Source: RGIG3135 sp964477115 (lineage in GTDB: Bacteria; Actinomycetota; Coriobacteriia; Coriobacteriales; Eggerthellaceae). Taken from it: a DNA stretch of 17,408 nucleotides. This document shows positions 7,402 to 13,203 of this stretch, piece after piece. The stretch lies in the NCBI GenBank assembly GCA_964477115.1, contig CAYZCY010000032.1:1-17408 (forward strand), given 5' to 3'. The translations under genes and the position numbers were made by a program. How positions within the stretch are numbered: the first letter of the stretch is position 1; each line of letters begins with the position of its first letter. The notes below the pieces were generated by a model, which ran no database searches, was not told the DNA's origin, and worked only from the letters and a program-made list of their open reading frames with translations.

Positions 7402-8430
7402 ATGGCGCAAGATTCCACGGTGATGCTTGGCCACGGCAGTGGCGGCACCATGATGAAGCGCATTATTGACGAGGTGTTTATCGAGGCTTATGGCAGCGAG
7501 GAACTGTTGCGCGGTGACGACGCTGCGGTTCTGCCCGAGCTGGCCCCGGGTGAGCGCCTGGCTTATTCCACCGACAGTTTTGTGGTGACCCCGCATTTCT
7601 TTCCCGGTGGCAATATCGGGCATTTGGCCGTGTGCGGCACGGTTAACGACGTGGCCACCAGCGGCGCGAAGCCTCTGTACCTGAGCTGCGCTTTCATTCT
7701 GGAAGAGGGCTTTCCTATGGAGAGCCTGCGCGCAATCTGTAAGACCATGGCAGAGACTGCCCGCGAGGCGGGCGTGCGCATTGTGACCGGCGACACCAAG
7801 GTGGTTAACCGCGGTCATGGAGACGGCATCTTCATCAACACGAGCGGCATCGGCGTGCTGCCCGCGGGTCGCAACCTGGGTGGTGCGCTGTGTCAGCCGG
7901 GCGACAAGGTTTTGGTTTCGGGAACCTTGGGTGATCACGGCATTACCATCATGAGCTGCCGCGAGAACCTGAGCTTCTCCGCCGGTATCGAAAGCGATGC
8001 GGCGCCTCTGAACCACCTCATTGCCGAGGTGCTCGAGGCTGCGCCCGATACGCGCTGCTTCCGTGACCCGACGCGCGGCGGCATTGCCTCCACCTTAAAT
8101 GAGCTCGCCTCGCAGGCGGGCGTCGACATCACCATTGACGAGGACGAGGTTCCCGTGAAGGAAGCCGTGCTCGGCGCATGCGACATGCTGGGCTACGACG
8201 TGATGCAGGTTGCCAATGAGGGCAAGATGGTCTGCGTAGTGCCAGCCGATCAGGCCGAGGCGGCGCTTGCGGCTATGAAGGCCAACAAGTACGGTGCCGA
8301 TGCGGCCATCATCGGCGAGGTTGCCGCAGCTGACGAACAGCGAGGCCCGAAGGTGTTTCTGCGTACGGCCTTTGGCGGCAGGCGAATCCTGGACATGCTG
8401 GTAGGAGAGCAGCTTCCGCGCATTTGTTAG
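7402..8430 (+). CDS. hypE: hydrogenase expression/formation protein HypE
   Basis: HypE dehydrates a C-terminal thiocarboxamide, made with HypF from carbamoyl phosphate, to a thiocyanate that supplies the CN ligands of the [NiFe]-hydrogenase active site. The 342-aa protein shows the AIR-synthase/PurM-like fold landmarks: GHGSGG near the N-terminus, RGDDAAVLP, TDSFVVTPHFFPGG, GTVNDVATSGAKPLYLS, TGDTKVV and FRDPTRGGIAST. It ends in the diagnostic PRIC with the modifiable terminal cysteine. The ATG at 7402 is chosen for AGGAG six bases upstream; an upstream GTG at 7369 lacks this. It probably belongs to the cluster starting at 6633. The partner genes hypA, B, C, D and F and the hydrogenase are not in the window. 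Confidence 0.96.
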   Translation: MAQDSTVMLGHGSGGTMMKRIIDEVFIEAYGSEELLRGDDAAVLPELAPGERLAYSTDSFVVTPHFFPGGNIGHLAVCGTVNDVATSGAKPLYLSCAFILEEGFPMESLRAICKTMAETAREAGVRIVTGDTKVVNRGHGDGIFINTSGIGVLPAGRNLGGALCQPGDKVLVSGTLGDHGITIMSCRENLSFSAGIESDAAPLNHLIAEVLEAAPDTRCFRDPTRGGIASTLNELASQAGVDITIDEDEVPVKEAVLGACDMLGYDVMQVANEGKMVCVVPADQAEAALAAMKANKYGADAAIIGEVAAADEQRGPKVFLRTAFGGRRILDMLVGEQLPRIC

Positions 8431-8461
8431 ACGCTTAGGCAGCGGGCTGCGTGGTTGCGAG

Positions 8462-8480
8462 CGCTCATATCGAGCGTTTT
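8462..8480 (+). terminator. possible weak terminator after hypE
   Basis: CGCTC (8462-8466) and GAGCG (8472-8476) form a 5-bp stem with loop ATATC followed by TTTT. It lies 31 bases after the hypE stop. The stem is short, so this is tentative. Confidence 0.4.
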
Positions 8481-8547
8481 GCGGGGATCCTTGTTTTCGG
8501 CGCTGACGCGCATTTCTTACCGTAGGCTGAAAAAACCGAATTCCTGC

Positions 8548-8575
8548 TTGCGTGACGAAAGATTAGTGGTATCTT
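8548..8575 (+). promoter_or_regulatory. probable promoter of the ferredoxin gene
   Basis: TTGCGT (8548-8553) and TATCTT (8570-8575) are 16 bases apart. The -10 matches at four of six positions. The leader to the ATG at 8650 would be about 70 bases. It lies in an AT-richer patch after hypE, consistent with a separate transcript. Confidence 0.45.
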
Positions 8576-8649
8576 GCACGCTATGTTTCCAAGAAACCAA
8601 GACGAGGGTTTCATACGAACGATTGATTGCTACTACAGAAGGAGTTGTC

Positions 8650-8838
8650 ATGGCTCATCCTATCATCGAAGCTGACGAGTGCATCGGTTGCGGCATCTGC
8701 GTTGACGCTTGCCCGCAGGGCGTGCTCGAGGTTGTCGGCGGCGTTGCCGAGGTTGTCAACGAGGACGCTTGCATCGCATGCGGCGACTGCGTTGAGGAGT
8801 GCCCGATGGGCGCTATCCCCGAGGTTGTCGAGGATTAA
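8650..8838 (+). CDS. 2[4Fe-4S] ferredoxin
   Basis: A small electron carrier of 62 aa for low-potential redox enzymes such as hydrogenase or pyruvate:ferredoxin oxidoreductase. It has two classic clusters of the form CxxCxxCxxxCP: C11, C14, C17, C21 and C41, C44, C47, C51, in a pseudo-twofold arrangement typical of clostridial ferredoxins. The protein is acidic. AAGGAG precedes the ATG at 8650. A longer in-frame start at 8455 would add a basic extension unlike the family and is rejected. It lies next to the hydrogenase maturation gene hypE but has its own promoter and a strong terminator. Its redox partner is not shown by the window. Confidence 0.95.
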   Translation: MAHPIIEADECIGCGICVDACPQGVLEVVGGVAEVVNEDACIACGDCVEECPMGAIPEVVED

Positions 8839-8862
8839 GCCTCACCTCATATTTCAAAAGCG

Positions 8863-8893
8863 AAGGCCTGTCGCTTGCGCGGCAGGCCTTTTT
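8863..8893 (+). terminator. rho-independent terminator of the ferredoxin gene
   Basis: A 12-bp stem (AAGGCCTGTCGC at 8863-8874 with GCGGCAGGCCTT at 8879-8890, one T-G wobble) with loop TTGC is followed by more Ts. It starts 24 bases after the stop codon. Confidence 0.92.
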
Positions 8894-8983
8894 GCATCTT
8901 AAGGTCGGGATTGTCGCTGCGGTCAACGTGCCTGTTGATCCGCTGCTGTTAGGTCGACGTCGCAGCTGATCGCCCGGTGACCT

Positions 8984-9136
8984 TTAAGCCGGCACCACGG
9001 CGCGAACCACAAGCACCAGCACCGCAACCAGCACGCACACGCCAACAACCGAGGCGCACATCATGATGTCGGACTTGGAGAACTTGCGCGATTTCTTGCT
9101 GTCAAACAGGGTTTTGAGGCTGTGGGCCAGTTTCAT
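8984..9136 (-). CDS. small single-span membrane protein, 50 aa
   Basis: The ATG at 9136 is preceded by AAGGAG with 7-base spacing, which decides it over an upstream in-frame start at 9313. The 50-aa product has a basic amphipathic N-terminal half (KLAHSLKTLFDSKKSRKFSK) and one long hydrophobic segment (about 25-47, MMCASVVGVCVLVAVLVLVV), ending AVVPA. An N-in single-pass topology fits the positive-inside rule. No family is recognised. It is on the opposite strand to both neighbours and probably monocistronic. Confidence 0.65.
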   Translation of the reverse strand: MKLAHSLKTLFDSKKSRKFSKSDIMMCASVVGVCVLVAVLVLVVRAVVPA

Positions 9137-9202
9137 GGAGGATCTCCTTGCGCGGTGCGTTTCGCGTGTCTCGTCCAGTATAAGCCAGGCACATTTCAAG
9201 CA

Positions 9203-9217
9203 GGGGAAGATAAGCGC
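9203..9217 (+). repeat. dispersed motif copy 5
   Basis: GGGGAAGATAAGCGC, one base from consensus (A for the second G of GGT), in the intergenic region upstream of the 50-aa gene. Confidence 0.6.
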
Positions 9218-9241
9218 AGTCTTTCTCACCGAGAATTTAGC

Positions 9242-9256
9242 AAGGAGGTTCTCCTT
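9242..9256. promoter_or_regulatory. perfect inverted repeat AAGGAG-GTT-CTCCTT
   Basis: A 6-bp perfect dyad with a 3-base spacer between the divergent starts at 9136 (-) and 9314 (+). It contains an SD-like sequence in both orientations but lies too far from either start to act as one. It may be an operator or a chance palindrome. Confidence 0.3.
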
Positions 9257-9313
9257 CGCCAATCGCCCCAAATCGCCATATTTTATGAGTAAGCAGGCCA
9301 CGGCGGATGGCAT

Positions 9314-9419
9314 ATGTCGACCGATCGCGCCAACAAGATCATCGACGAGTTTATGGACGGCATCGCTGCTGCCAACGCCCTGCGCCCGTCGCTGATGCCC
9401 CGCGCCCCGCGTCGCACCC
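9314..9419 (+). CDS. 5' fragment of an unidentified gene, cut by a gap
   Basis: An ATG at 9314 opens a protein-like frame of 35 codons (MSTDRANKIIDEFMDGIAAA, continuing to PRAPRRT) that runs into the N gap. It looks like a genuine N-terminus: an amphipathic helix then a Pro/Arg-rich stretch. The upstream site is weak (GGCGGATGG). It is not the start of the Fic protein after the gap, which begins with its own family-typical N-terminus, so a different gene, or a gene now split, is implied. No function can be given. Confidence 0.4.
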
Positions 9420-9519
9420 NNNNNNNNNNNNNNNNNNNNNNNNNNNNNNNNNNNNNNNNNNNNNNNNNNNNNNNNNNNNNNNNNNNNNNNNNNNNNNNNN
9501 NNNNNNNNNNNNNNNNNNN
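9420..9519. other. assembly gap 2 (100 N)
   Basis: One hundred Ns whose right edge falls exactly at the ATG of the Fic gene. The promoter and ribosome site of that gene and the rest of the preceding gene are therefore missing. True length is unknown. Confidence 0.9.
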
Positions 9520-10710
9520 ATGAACTACCTGCACGAACATAAAAACTGGACCGATTTCCACTGGGACGATTCCGCGATCATGCCTCTCGTGGTAGAGGCC
9601 GCGCATCTTCAGGGCCTCCTGTTCGGGCGCCTCGAAGCGGTCAATTTTGACGTGGAAGCCACTTTCGAGGCAGATTCTCTCGAGTGCGAGGTGATTGCGT
9701 CGTCGCTGGTGGAGGGGGTCAAACTCGACGCGGGTAAGGTGCGATCGTCCATATCGCGGCAACTTGGCCTGCCTAGTTTCGAAAAAGTGGGGAAGGTAAG
9801 CGCACCGAGTTCCCCTACGCGTGAAGTGGATGGCGCTGTAGCCATCTTGCTTGATGCATCGCGCGCCAGCAACGAGCCCCTGAGCGAAAGACGCCTACTT
9901 GGTTGGCATAGCGCTCTGTTTCCGACGGGCTACAGCGGCTTGCGAAAGATCGAGGTGGCGGCATATCGCCAAGGTCCCATGAAGGTAGTCAGCGGTGCGT
10001 TTGGCCATGAGAGGGTTCACTTCGAAGCGCCTCGGCCGGATGCGGTGCCAAAGCTCATGAAGGATTATCTGGCGTGGCTCAATGGGCCGTCCGACGCGGC
10101 GTTGTCAGCGGGCTCGGGAACGCTTGACGCCCCATCGGCCTCGTCGGTGTCGTCGGTGTCGACTAACGCAAACCTGCTGATCAAAGCGGCAATTGCGCAT
10201 TTGTGGTTCCTGACCATTCATCCCTTCGAAGACGGCAACGGTCGTATTGCCCGCAACATCACCGAGATGCAGCTCGCCAAATGGGACGCGAGCTCGCGAC
10301 GCTTCTACAGCGTGTCCCATTACATTCAGCAAAACCGCGAAGCCTATTACGCCGCCATCGAGCGTGCGCAAAAGGGCAGCGGCGACATCACCCAGTGGCT
10401 CGCATGGTTTTTGCGCGCGGTCATCCTGTCGATCGAGGAAAGCCTCAACAGAGTTCGCGGCGTCATCGATCGGGAGGCGTTCTGGGCCTCGCTCGAGGGC
10501 GTGCCTCTCAACGTGCGTCAACGCAACATGCTGCATCGACTCAAAGGCGATTTCGAAGGCAAGCTCACGGCTGCCAAATGGGCAAAGCTCGAAAAGGTGT
10601 CAGCCGACACCGCCCTGCGTGACATCAACGATCTGGTGAGCAAGGGCATTCTCGTGCGGAGCAGCGCTGGCGGAAGAAGCACGTCCTATGTCGTGGTGTC
10701 GCTAAAGTAG
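9520..10710 (+). CDS. Fic family protein with DUF4172 N-terminal domain
   Basis: A predicted AMP-transferase (or related NMP/phosphoryl transferase) of 396 aa. The N-terminus (MNYLHEHKNWTDFHWD, then HLQGLLFGRLEA) is that of DUF4172-Fic proteins, supporting a start right after the gap. The inhibitory motif (S/T)xxxE(G/N) is present as S61-SLV-E65-G66, so it is a class II self-inhibited Fic. The catalytic motif is complete: HPFEDGNGR (234-242) followed by IAR. The C-terminal part (LRDINDLVSKGILVRSSAGGRSTSY) is a winged-helix domain. Two linkers look expanded: around 90-105, where a dispersed motif encodes GKVSA, and a Ser-rich run near 200-210. Fic proteins of this type act alone or as toxins. 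No separate antitoxin gene is visible. Confidence 0.92.
   Translation: MNYLHEHKNWTDFHWDDSAIMPLVVEAAHLQGLLFGRLEAVNFDVEATFEADSLECEVIASSLVEGVKLDAGKVRSSISRQLGLPSFEKVGKVSAPSSPTREVDGAVAILLDASRASNEPLSERRLLGWHSALFPTGYSGLRKIEVAAYRQGPMKVVSGAFGHERVHFEAPRPDAVPKLMKDYLAWLNGPSDAALSAGSGTLDAPSASSVSSVSTNANLLIKAAIAHLWFLTIHPFEDGNGRIARNITEMQLAKWDASSRRFYSVSHYIQQNREAYYAAIERAQKGSGDITQWLAWFLRAVILSIEESLNRVRGVIDREAFWASLEGVPLNVRQRNMLHRLKGDFEGKLTAAKWAKLEKVSADTALRDINDLVSKGILVRSSAGGRSTSYVVVSLK
9789..9803 (+). repeat. dispersed motif copy 6 (in coding linker)
   Basis: GGGGAAGGTAAGCGC, exact consensus, preceded by AAAAAGT as in the copies after the hip modules. Within the Fic gene it is read G-K-V-S-A, a different frame from the E-G-K-R copies, in a linker between the DUF4172 and Fic parts. 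Confidence 0.75.
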
Positions 10711-10814
10711 CTCGCCGCCAACGCTCACTCCCAACGCCCGAGGGATTATCATGGTGTTGGCAGTAAAACGTGCATCAGGCATGACAAGCCCAAGCCAGAG
10801 GGAGAGGATCCATC

Positions 10815-11126
10815 ATGTTGATGAGCACCGAAAGCTACATGGATGAAGAGTTCGAGAAGGTATGCGCTCAAGAGCAGTACGCAAACATCGACTACCTGTG
10901 GCTTTTCGAGGGCGCCAAGAAGGTCAGCCTGACCGAGCGTTTCGTGGACAAAGCGGCAGCCGAGGCTGCCAAGGCAAATCCCCCGAAGCCGTTTACCTTC
11001 AAGGGCGAAGGCGCCGTCCTAGGCGTGAACCAGGGCTCTTACAGCTTCGATTACGATGACAGCGCCTATTACGGCTACGACGGCTGGAAGGTTTCCCTGC
11101 AGCCCACTAAAGGAGTCGTGGATTAA
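10815..11126 (+). CDS. hypothetical small acidic protein, 103 aa
   Basis: The ATG at 10815 follows GGAGAGG by seven bases; ATG 10821 in the same frame is an alternative. The N-terminal half is helical and acidic (MDEEFEKVCAQEQ, LTERFVDKAAAEAAKAN). The C-terminal half is rich in Gly, Tyr and Asp (SYSFDYDDSAYYGYDGWKV) and suggests beta structure. No signal peptide or membrane span. It is not recognised as a known family. It is followed three bases later by the DUF1294 gene, so the two are probably cotranscribed. Confidence 0.7.
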   Translation: MLMSTESYMDEEFEKVCAQEQYANIDYLWLFEGAKKVSLTERFVDKAAAEAAKANPPKPFTFKGEGAVLGVNQGSYSFDYDDSAYYGYDGWKVSLQPTKGVVD

Positions 11127-11129
11127 GAG

Positions 11130-11384
11130 ATGACAACAGCTTTCGTACTGCTCGTGCTCAATGCGGTGAGCTTTGCGGCTTACGGTGCAGACAAGCGCTT
11201 CGCCAAGCTTGGCACGCGCCGCATCCCCGAGAAAACGCTTCTGGCGCTTGCGGTGTTCGGCGTGGCAGGCGCATATCTTGGCATGCAGGTGTTTCGCCAT
11301 AAGACGAGAAAGCCCCTGTTTAAGTACGGGATTCCAGCGATTCTGATGTTGGAAGTGCTTGCCGCGGCCTTTCTCATGAGCTAG
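11130..11384 (+). CDS. DUF1294 family small membrane protein
   Basis: An 84-aa integral membrane protein with three hydrophobic segments: about 2-18, 38-54 and 67-83. The region ADKRFAKLGTRRIPEKTLL and GAYLGMQVFRHKTRKPLFKYGIP match the conserved DUF1294 pattern (DK.rA..g..RIPE, then G..lGM..frHKT.k..F). In other bacteria the domain is sometimes fused to a cold-shock domain; its role is unknown. It starts three bases after the stop of the preceding small gene, whose end supplies AAAGGAG, although the spacing (14 bases) is long. The pair is probably an operon ended near the hairpins at 11397-11441. Confidence 0.85.
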   Translation: MTTAFVLLVLNAVSFAAYGADKRFAKLGTRRIPEKTLLALAVFGVAGAYLGMQVFRHKTRKPLFKYGIPAILMLEVLAAAFLMS

Positions 11385-11396
11385 CCAAACTTGAAT

Positions 11397-11441
11397 CGGC
11401 AATATTTTGCCGCCACCTGGAGCGGCAGCATTTTGCCGCCA
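11397..11441. repeat. two tandem palindromic units CGGCA-N-TGCCGCCA
   Basis: Units 11397-11415 (CGGCAATATTTTGCCGCCA) and 11423-11441 (CGGCAGCATTTTGCCGCCA) differ at two bases and have a 26-base period. Each can form a 5-bp CGGCA/TGCCG stem with a 6-base loop. They start 12 bases after the DUF1294 stop. They may end transcription or bind a dimeric protein twice on similar helix faces. There is no T-run, so a classic terminator is unlikely. Confidence 0.6.
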
Positions 11442-11549
11442 AAACGCATGCGAACCTACGCCAAATGACACTTTTCCGCAATTTCATACGTCGATTTTAA
11501 GCACTTTTCCAAGATTTGCGTGTGAATGCAGTAAACCAGAGATAAGCAA

Positions 11550-11607
11550 TCATCCCGTATGGGAAGAAACACCACGACTTATGTGATATCATCCCAAATG
11601 GGAAGAA
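11550..11607 (+). promoter_or_regulatory. paired operators upstream of hipB1
   Basis: Two near-identical 19-base sites, TCATCCCGTATGGGAAGAA (11550-11568) and TCATCCCAAATGGGAAGAA (11589-11607), each contain the dyad TCCC-N4-GGGA. Their starts are 39 bases apart and the second ends 23 bases before the hipB1 start. HipB proteins repress their own operon through repeated dyads (in E. coli TATCC-N8-GGATA), so these are probable HipB1 binding sites. The region between 11442 and 11549 has a further direct repeat, CACTTTTCC (11469 and 11502). Confidence 0.7.
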
Positions 11608-11630
11608 TATTATTTGAGGAGTGAGTCAGC

Positions 11631-11885
11631 ATGGAAACCATCACGCCGCTTAAGCCAAGAAACACTAATGGAAAACTCAGCAATGCCGAGGATCTAGGCT
11701 TGATCATACGCAAGCGCAGGCAAAGTCTGGGACTTACACAAATTCAGCTATCGGAAGCATGTGGATGCTCGCCGCGTTTTATTGGGGAGCTAGAGCGTGG
11801 TATTGCGGGTGGGAACATCAAGCAGGTCTTGCATGTTTGCCGAATGCTGGGCATCGACTTGTTTGCCAAGGTGAGAGGGGAGTAG
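11631..11885 (+). CDS. HipB-type XRE antitoxin/repressor (module 1)
   Basis: An 84-aa single-domain helix-turn-helix protein. Residues 22-75 form the XRE fold (LGLIIRKRRQSLGLTQIQLSEACGCSPRFIGELERG, then VLHVCRMLGIDLFAKVRG), the form found in HipB partners of full-length HipA kinases. GAGGAG precedes the ATG by nine bases. Its stop is one base before GTG 11887 and seven before ATG 11893 of hipA1, showing a translationally coupled operon. It should bind HipA1, silence it, and repress the promoter through the two TCATCCC sites just upstream. Confidence 0.88.
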   Translation: METITPLKPRNTNGKLSNAEDLGLIIRKRRQSLGLTQIQLSEACGCSPRFIGELERGIAGGNIKQVLHVCRMLGIDLFAKVRGE

Positions 11886-11892
11886 CGTGGGC

Positions 11893-12485
11893 ATGCTCGT
11901 GTACCGCGACCGTAATGGCGCTAGCGACTTTGTCGGAAGGATAGACTATTCAACCGATAAGCCAGCAACTTTTATTTACGATCGATCGTACTTGGACCGA
12001 GGTACGTCTGCAGGAGAGCTTGGAATATCTGAATTGCTTCCGCTTGATAATAGTCCGTACTATATAGAGGAATTTGGGCCGNNNNNNNNNNNNNNNNNNN
12101 NNNNNNNNNNNNNNNNNNNNNNNNNNNNNNNNNNNNNNNNNNNNNNNNNNNNNNNNNNNNNNNNNNNNNNNNNNNNNNNNNGGGCCGCAGGCTTGCGCCT
12201 ATGTACGACGTCACCTGTATTCCACTCACGGGATATTCAACCGATATGCCTTTCGACTTTGGCAACCATCGCGCCATTGATGCTGTGGACGAAAAGGACA
12301 TTATGGTTCTTGCAGCAGATATGGGCATCAGCTTGAGCGAGTTTGATCGGGCTGTATTTGATATCGTTCGTGCTTTCGAGGCGCCTTCGTTGGGAAAGCT
12401 TGATCAGCAGGTCGAGGGCATGATGGAGAGGATCTTGGACAACGCGCAGCCACGAGTTACTGTACTGAAAAACTTCTTAGGGTAA
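11893..12485 (+). CDS. HipA-type serine/threonine kinase toxin (module 1), interrupted by a gap
   Basis: Only the two ends of the gene are present. Before the gap is an N-terminal HipA domain (YRDRNGASDFVGRIDYS, FIYDRSYLDRG, LDNSPYYIEEFGP). After it comes the C-terminal part beginning GRRLAPMYDVTCIPL, the family RLaPlYDV motif. About 160 residues remain of an expected 400 or more, so several hundred bases including the catalytic core are missing and the 100 Ns are only a placeholder. The two halves are also out of frame across the placeholder. ATG 11893 is preferred because GGGGAG lies 10 bases upstream; GTG 11887 is possible. Whether the real gene is intact or internally deleted, as hipA2 is, cannot be told. 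Confidence 0.75.
12082..12181. other. assembly gap 3 (100 N) inside hipA1
   Basis: One hundred Ns. The left flank ends GGGCCG and the right flank begins GGGCCG. Merging the flanks by this overlap would shift the HipA frame, so the missing piece is real sequence and not just a failed join. Confidence 0.9.
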
Positions 12486-12707
12486 GCTCTCCTGTCCAAG
12501 AAGCTCTTCGGTGCAGTCGATACCAGCTGGCTTGTACGCGCTAACAAACTCCTCGGGTGTGAGCGCCGGAACGGGGGAGAGCGCGTAGTCGCGCTTGTTG
12601 CGAGTAACGATGGCGTCGACCTTGTTGCGCTGAGCTGCAAAGGCTATGATGCCATCCTCCAAATCAGGCTTACTTACAAAGCTGGAGAAGGTAAGCGCAC
12701 TGACTGT
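12477..12707 (-). pseudogene. truncated PIN-domain (VapC-like) ribonuclease remnant
   Basis: On the minus strand a frame open from 12707 to the stop at 12477 reads ...SKPDLEDGIIAFAAQRNKVDAIVT... and RNKRDYALSPVPALTPEEF. This is the C-terminal half of a PIN domain: the acidic PD.ED helix and the VTRNKRDY strand are recognisable. The N-terminal half with the first catalytic Asp (usually LDTN) is absent and an in-frame TAA lies at 12708-12710. No ATG remains; only a TTG at 12662 could start. Full PIN toxins are about 130-150 aa, this is 76. It overlaps the end of hipA1 by nine bases, in the convergent orientation. It is most likely an inactive relic of a toxin-antitoxin gene. Confidence 0.65.
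12684..12698 (+). repeat. dispersed motif copy 7 (after hipBA module 1)
   Basis: GGAGAAGGTAAGCGC, exact consensus, with the extended left flank CAAAGCT shared with copy 8. It lies at the broken 5' end of the PIN remnant. Confidence 0.8.
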
Positions 12708-12718
12708 TTAAAGTAAAT

Positions 12719-12761
12719 AATATTTCTGTTTTGCAGTATAATGCAAACAAATATTTCTGTT
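12719..12761 (+). promoter_or_regulatory. operator/promoter of hipBA module 2
   Basis: AATATTTCTGTT occurs twice (12719-12730 and 12750-12761), 31 bases apart. Between the copies is a dyad TTTGCA-N6-TGCAAA (12730-12735, 12742-12747) that overlaps a perfect -10 TATAAT (12737-12742). No good -35 is present, which fits an activated or tightly regulated promoter. Probable binding site of HipB2, about 140 bases before its start. Confidence 0.6.
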
Positions 12762-12833
12762 ACGTAGCACTGTTTACGCCCACGACCACGCCCATGCCTA
12801 CGCCATGAGCACCCCGCCCCATTGATCGTCCGC

Positions 12834-12875
12834 CACCTCCATCACCCACCGACCGACTGTCACCTCCATCACCCA
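12834..12875. repeat. C-rich direct repeat, 27-base period, in hipB2 leader
   Basis: CACCTCCATCACCCA occurs at 12834-12848 and 12861-12875. The surrounding leader (12775-12900) is strikingly C-rich and G-poor for this genome. It shows no coding frame. Confidence 0.55.
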
Positions 12876-12903
12876 ACGTCGCCACCACCGCTAGGAGCAC
12901 CAT

Positions 12904-13203
12904 ATGGCAGGAAAAACTCCCATACCCGTTGCCCGCGCAATGCGTGACATTGCGGTAAACCTTGACCTCGCGCGCCGGCAGCAGCGCATCACCATGGATC
13001 TGCTTGCGGAGCGTGCCAACCTTTCGGTCCCCACGGTCCGCTCAATTCTTAACGAAGGCCGCGGATCCCTTGAAAACTTCCTGCGCATTGCGCGCATATT
13101 GGGCTTACTCGATACCGTGGTTCAAGGAACCGATCCCCTGAACACGCCCGTAGGCCGTCTTCGAGCTGAGGACGACACCCCTCGTCGCGTAAGGAATTCA
13201 TGA
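12904..13203 (+). CDS. HipB-type HTH antitoxin/repressor (module 2)
   Basis: A 99-aa HTH protein. The fold runs from about residue 15 to 73 (NLDLARRQQRITMDLLAERANLSVPTVRSILNEGRGS, then FLRIARILGLLDTVVQ) with a recognition helix at SVPTVRSILN. The C-terminal tail (PLNTPVGRLRAEDD) is like that of antitoxins paired with HipA proteins of the DDHxRNH type. TAGGAG precedes the ATG by seven bases. Its TGA overlaps the hipA2 ATG (ATGA at 13200), so the genes are translationally coupled. It is likely autoregulatory at 12719-12761. With hipA2 broken it may persist as a lone repressor. Confidence 0.88.
   Translation: MAGKTPIPVARAMRDIAVNLDLARRQQRITMDLLAERANLSVPTVRSILNEGRGSLENFLRIARILGLLDTVVQGTDPLNTPVGRLRAEDDTPRRVRNS

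Noticed and set aside
8455..8649. 65-residue N-terminal extension of the ferredoxin
   Set aside because: The extension is basic and unlike the family, and a good AAGGAG precedes ATG 8650 together with a promoter inside the extension.
11893..12485. hipA1 region as a HipS/HipT-type split toxin
   Set aside because: The two parts match the N- and C-terminal ends of one HipA chain, and the break is an assembly gap.
12684..12698. Resemblance of AGGTAAG in the motif to a eukaryotic 5' splice site
   Set aside because: All context is bacterial and no intron-like interruption of genes is seen.
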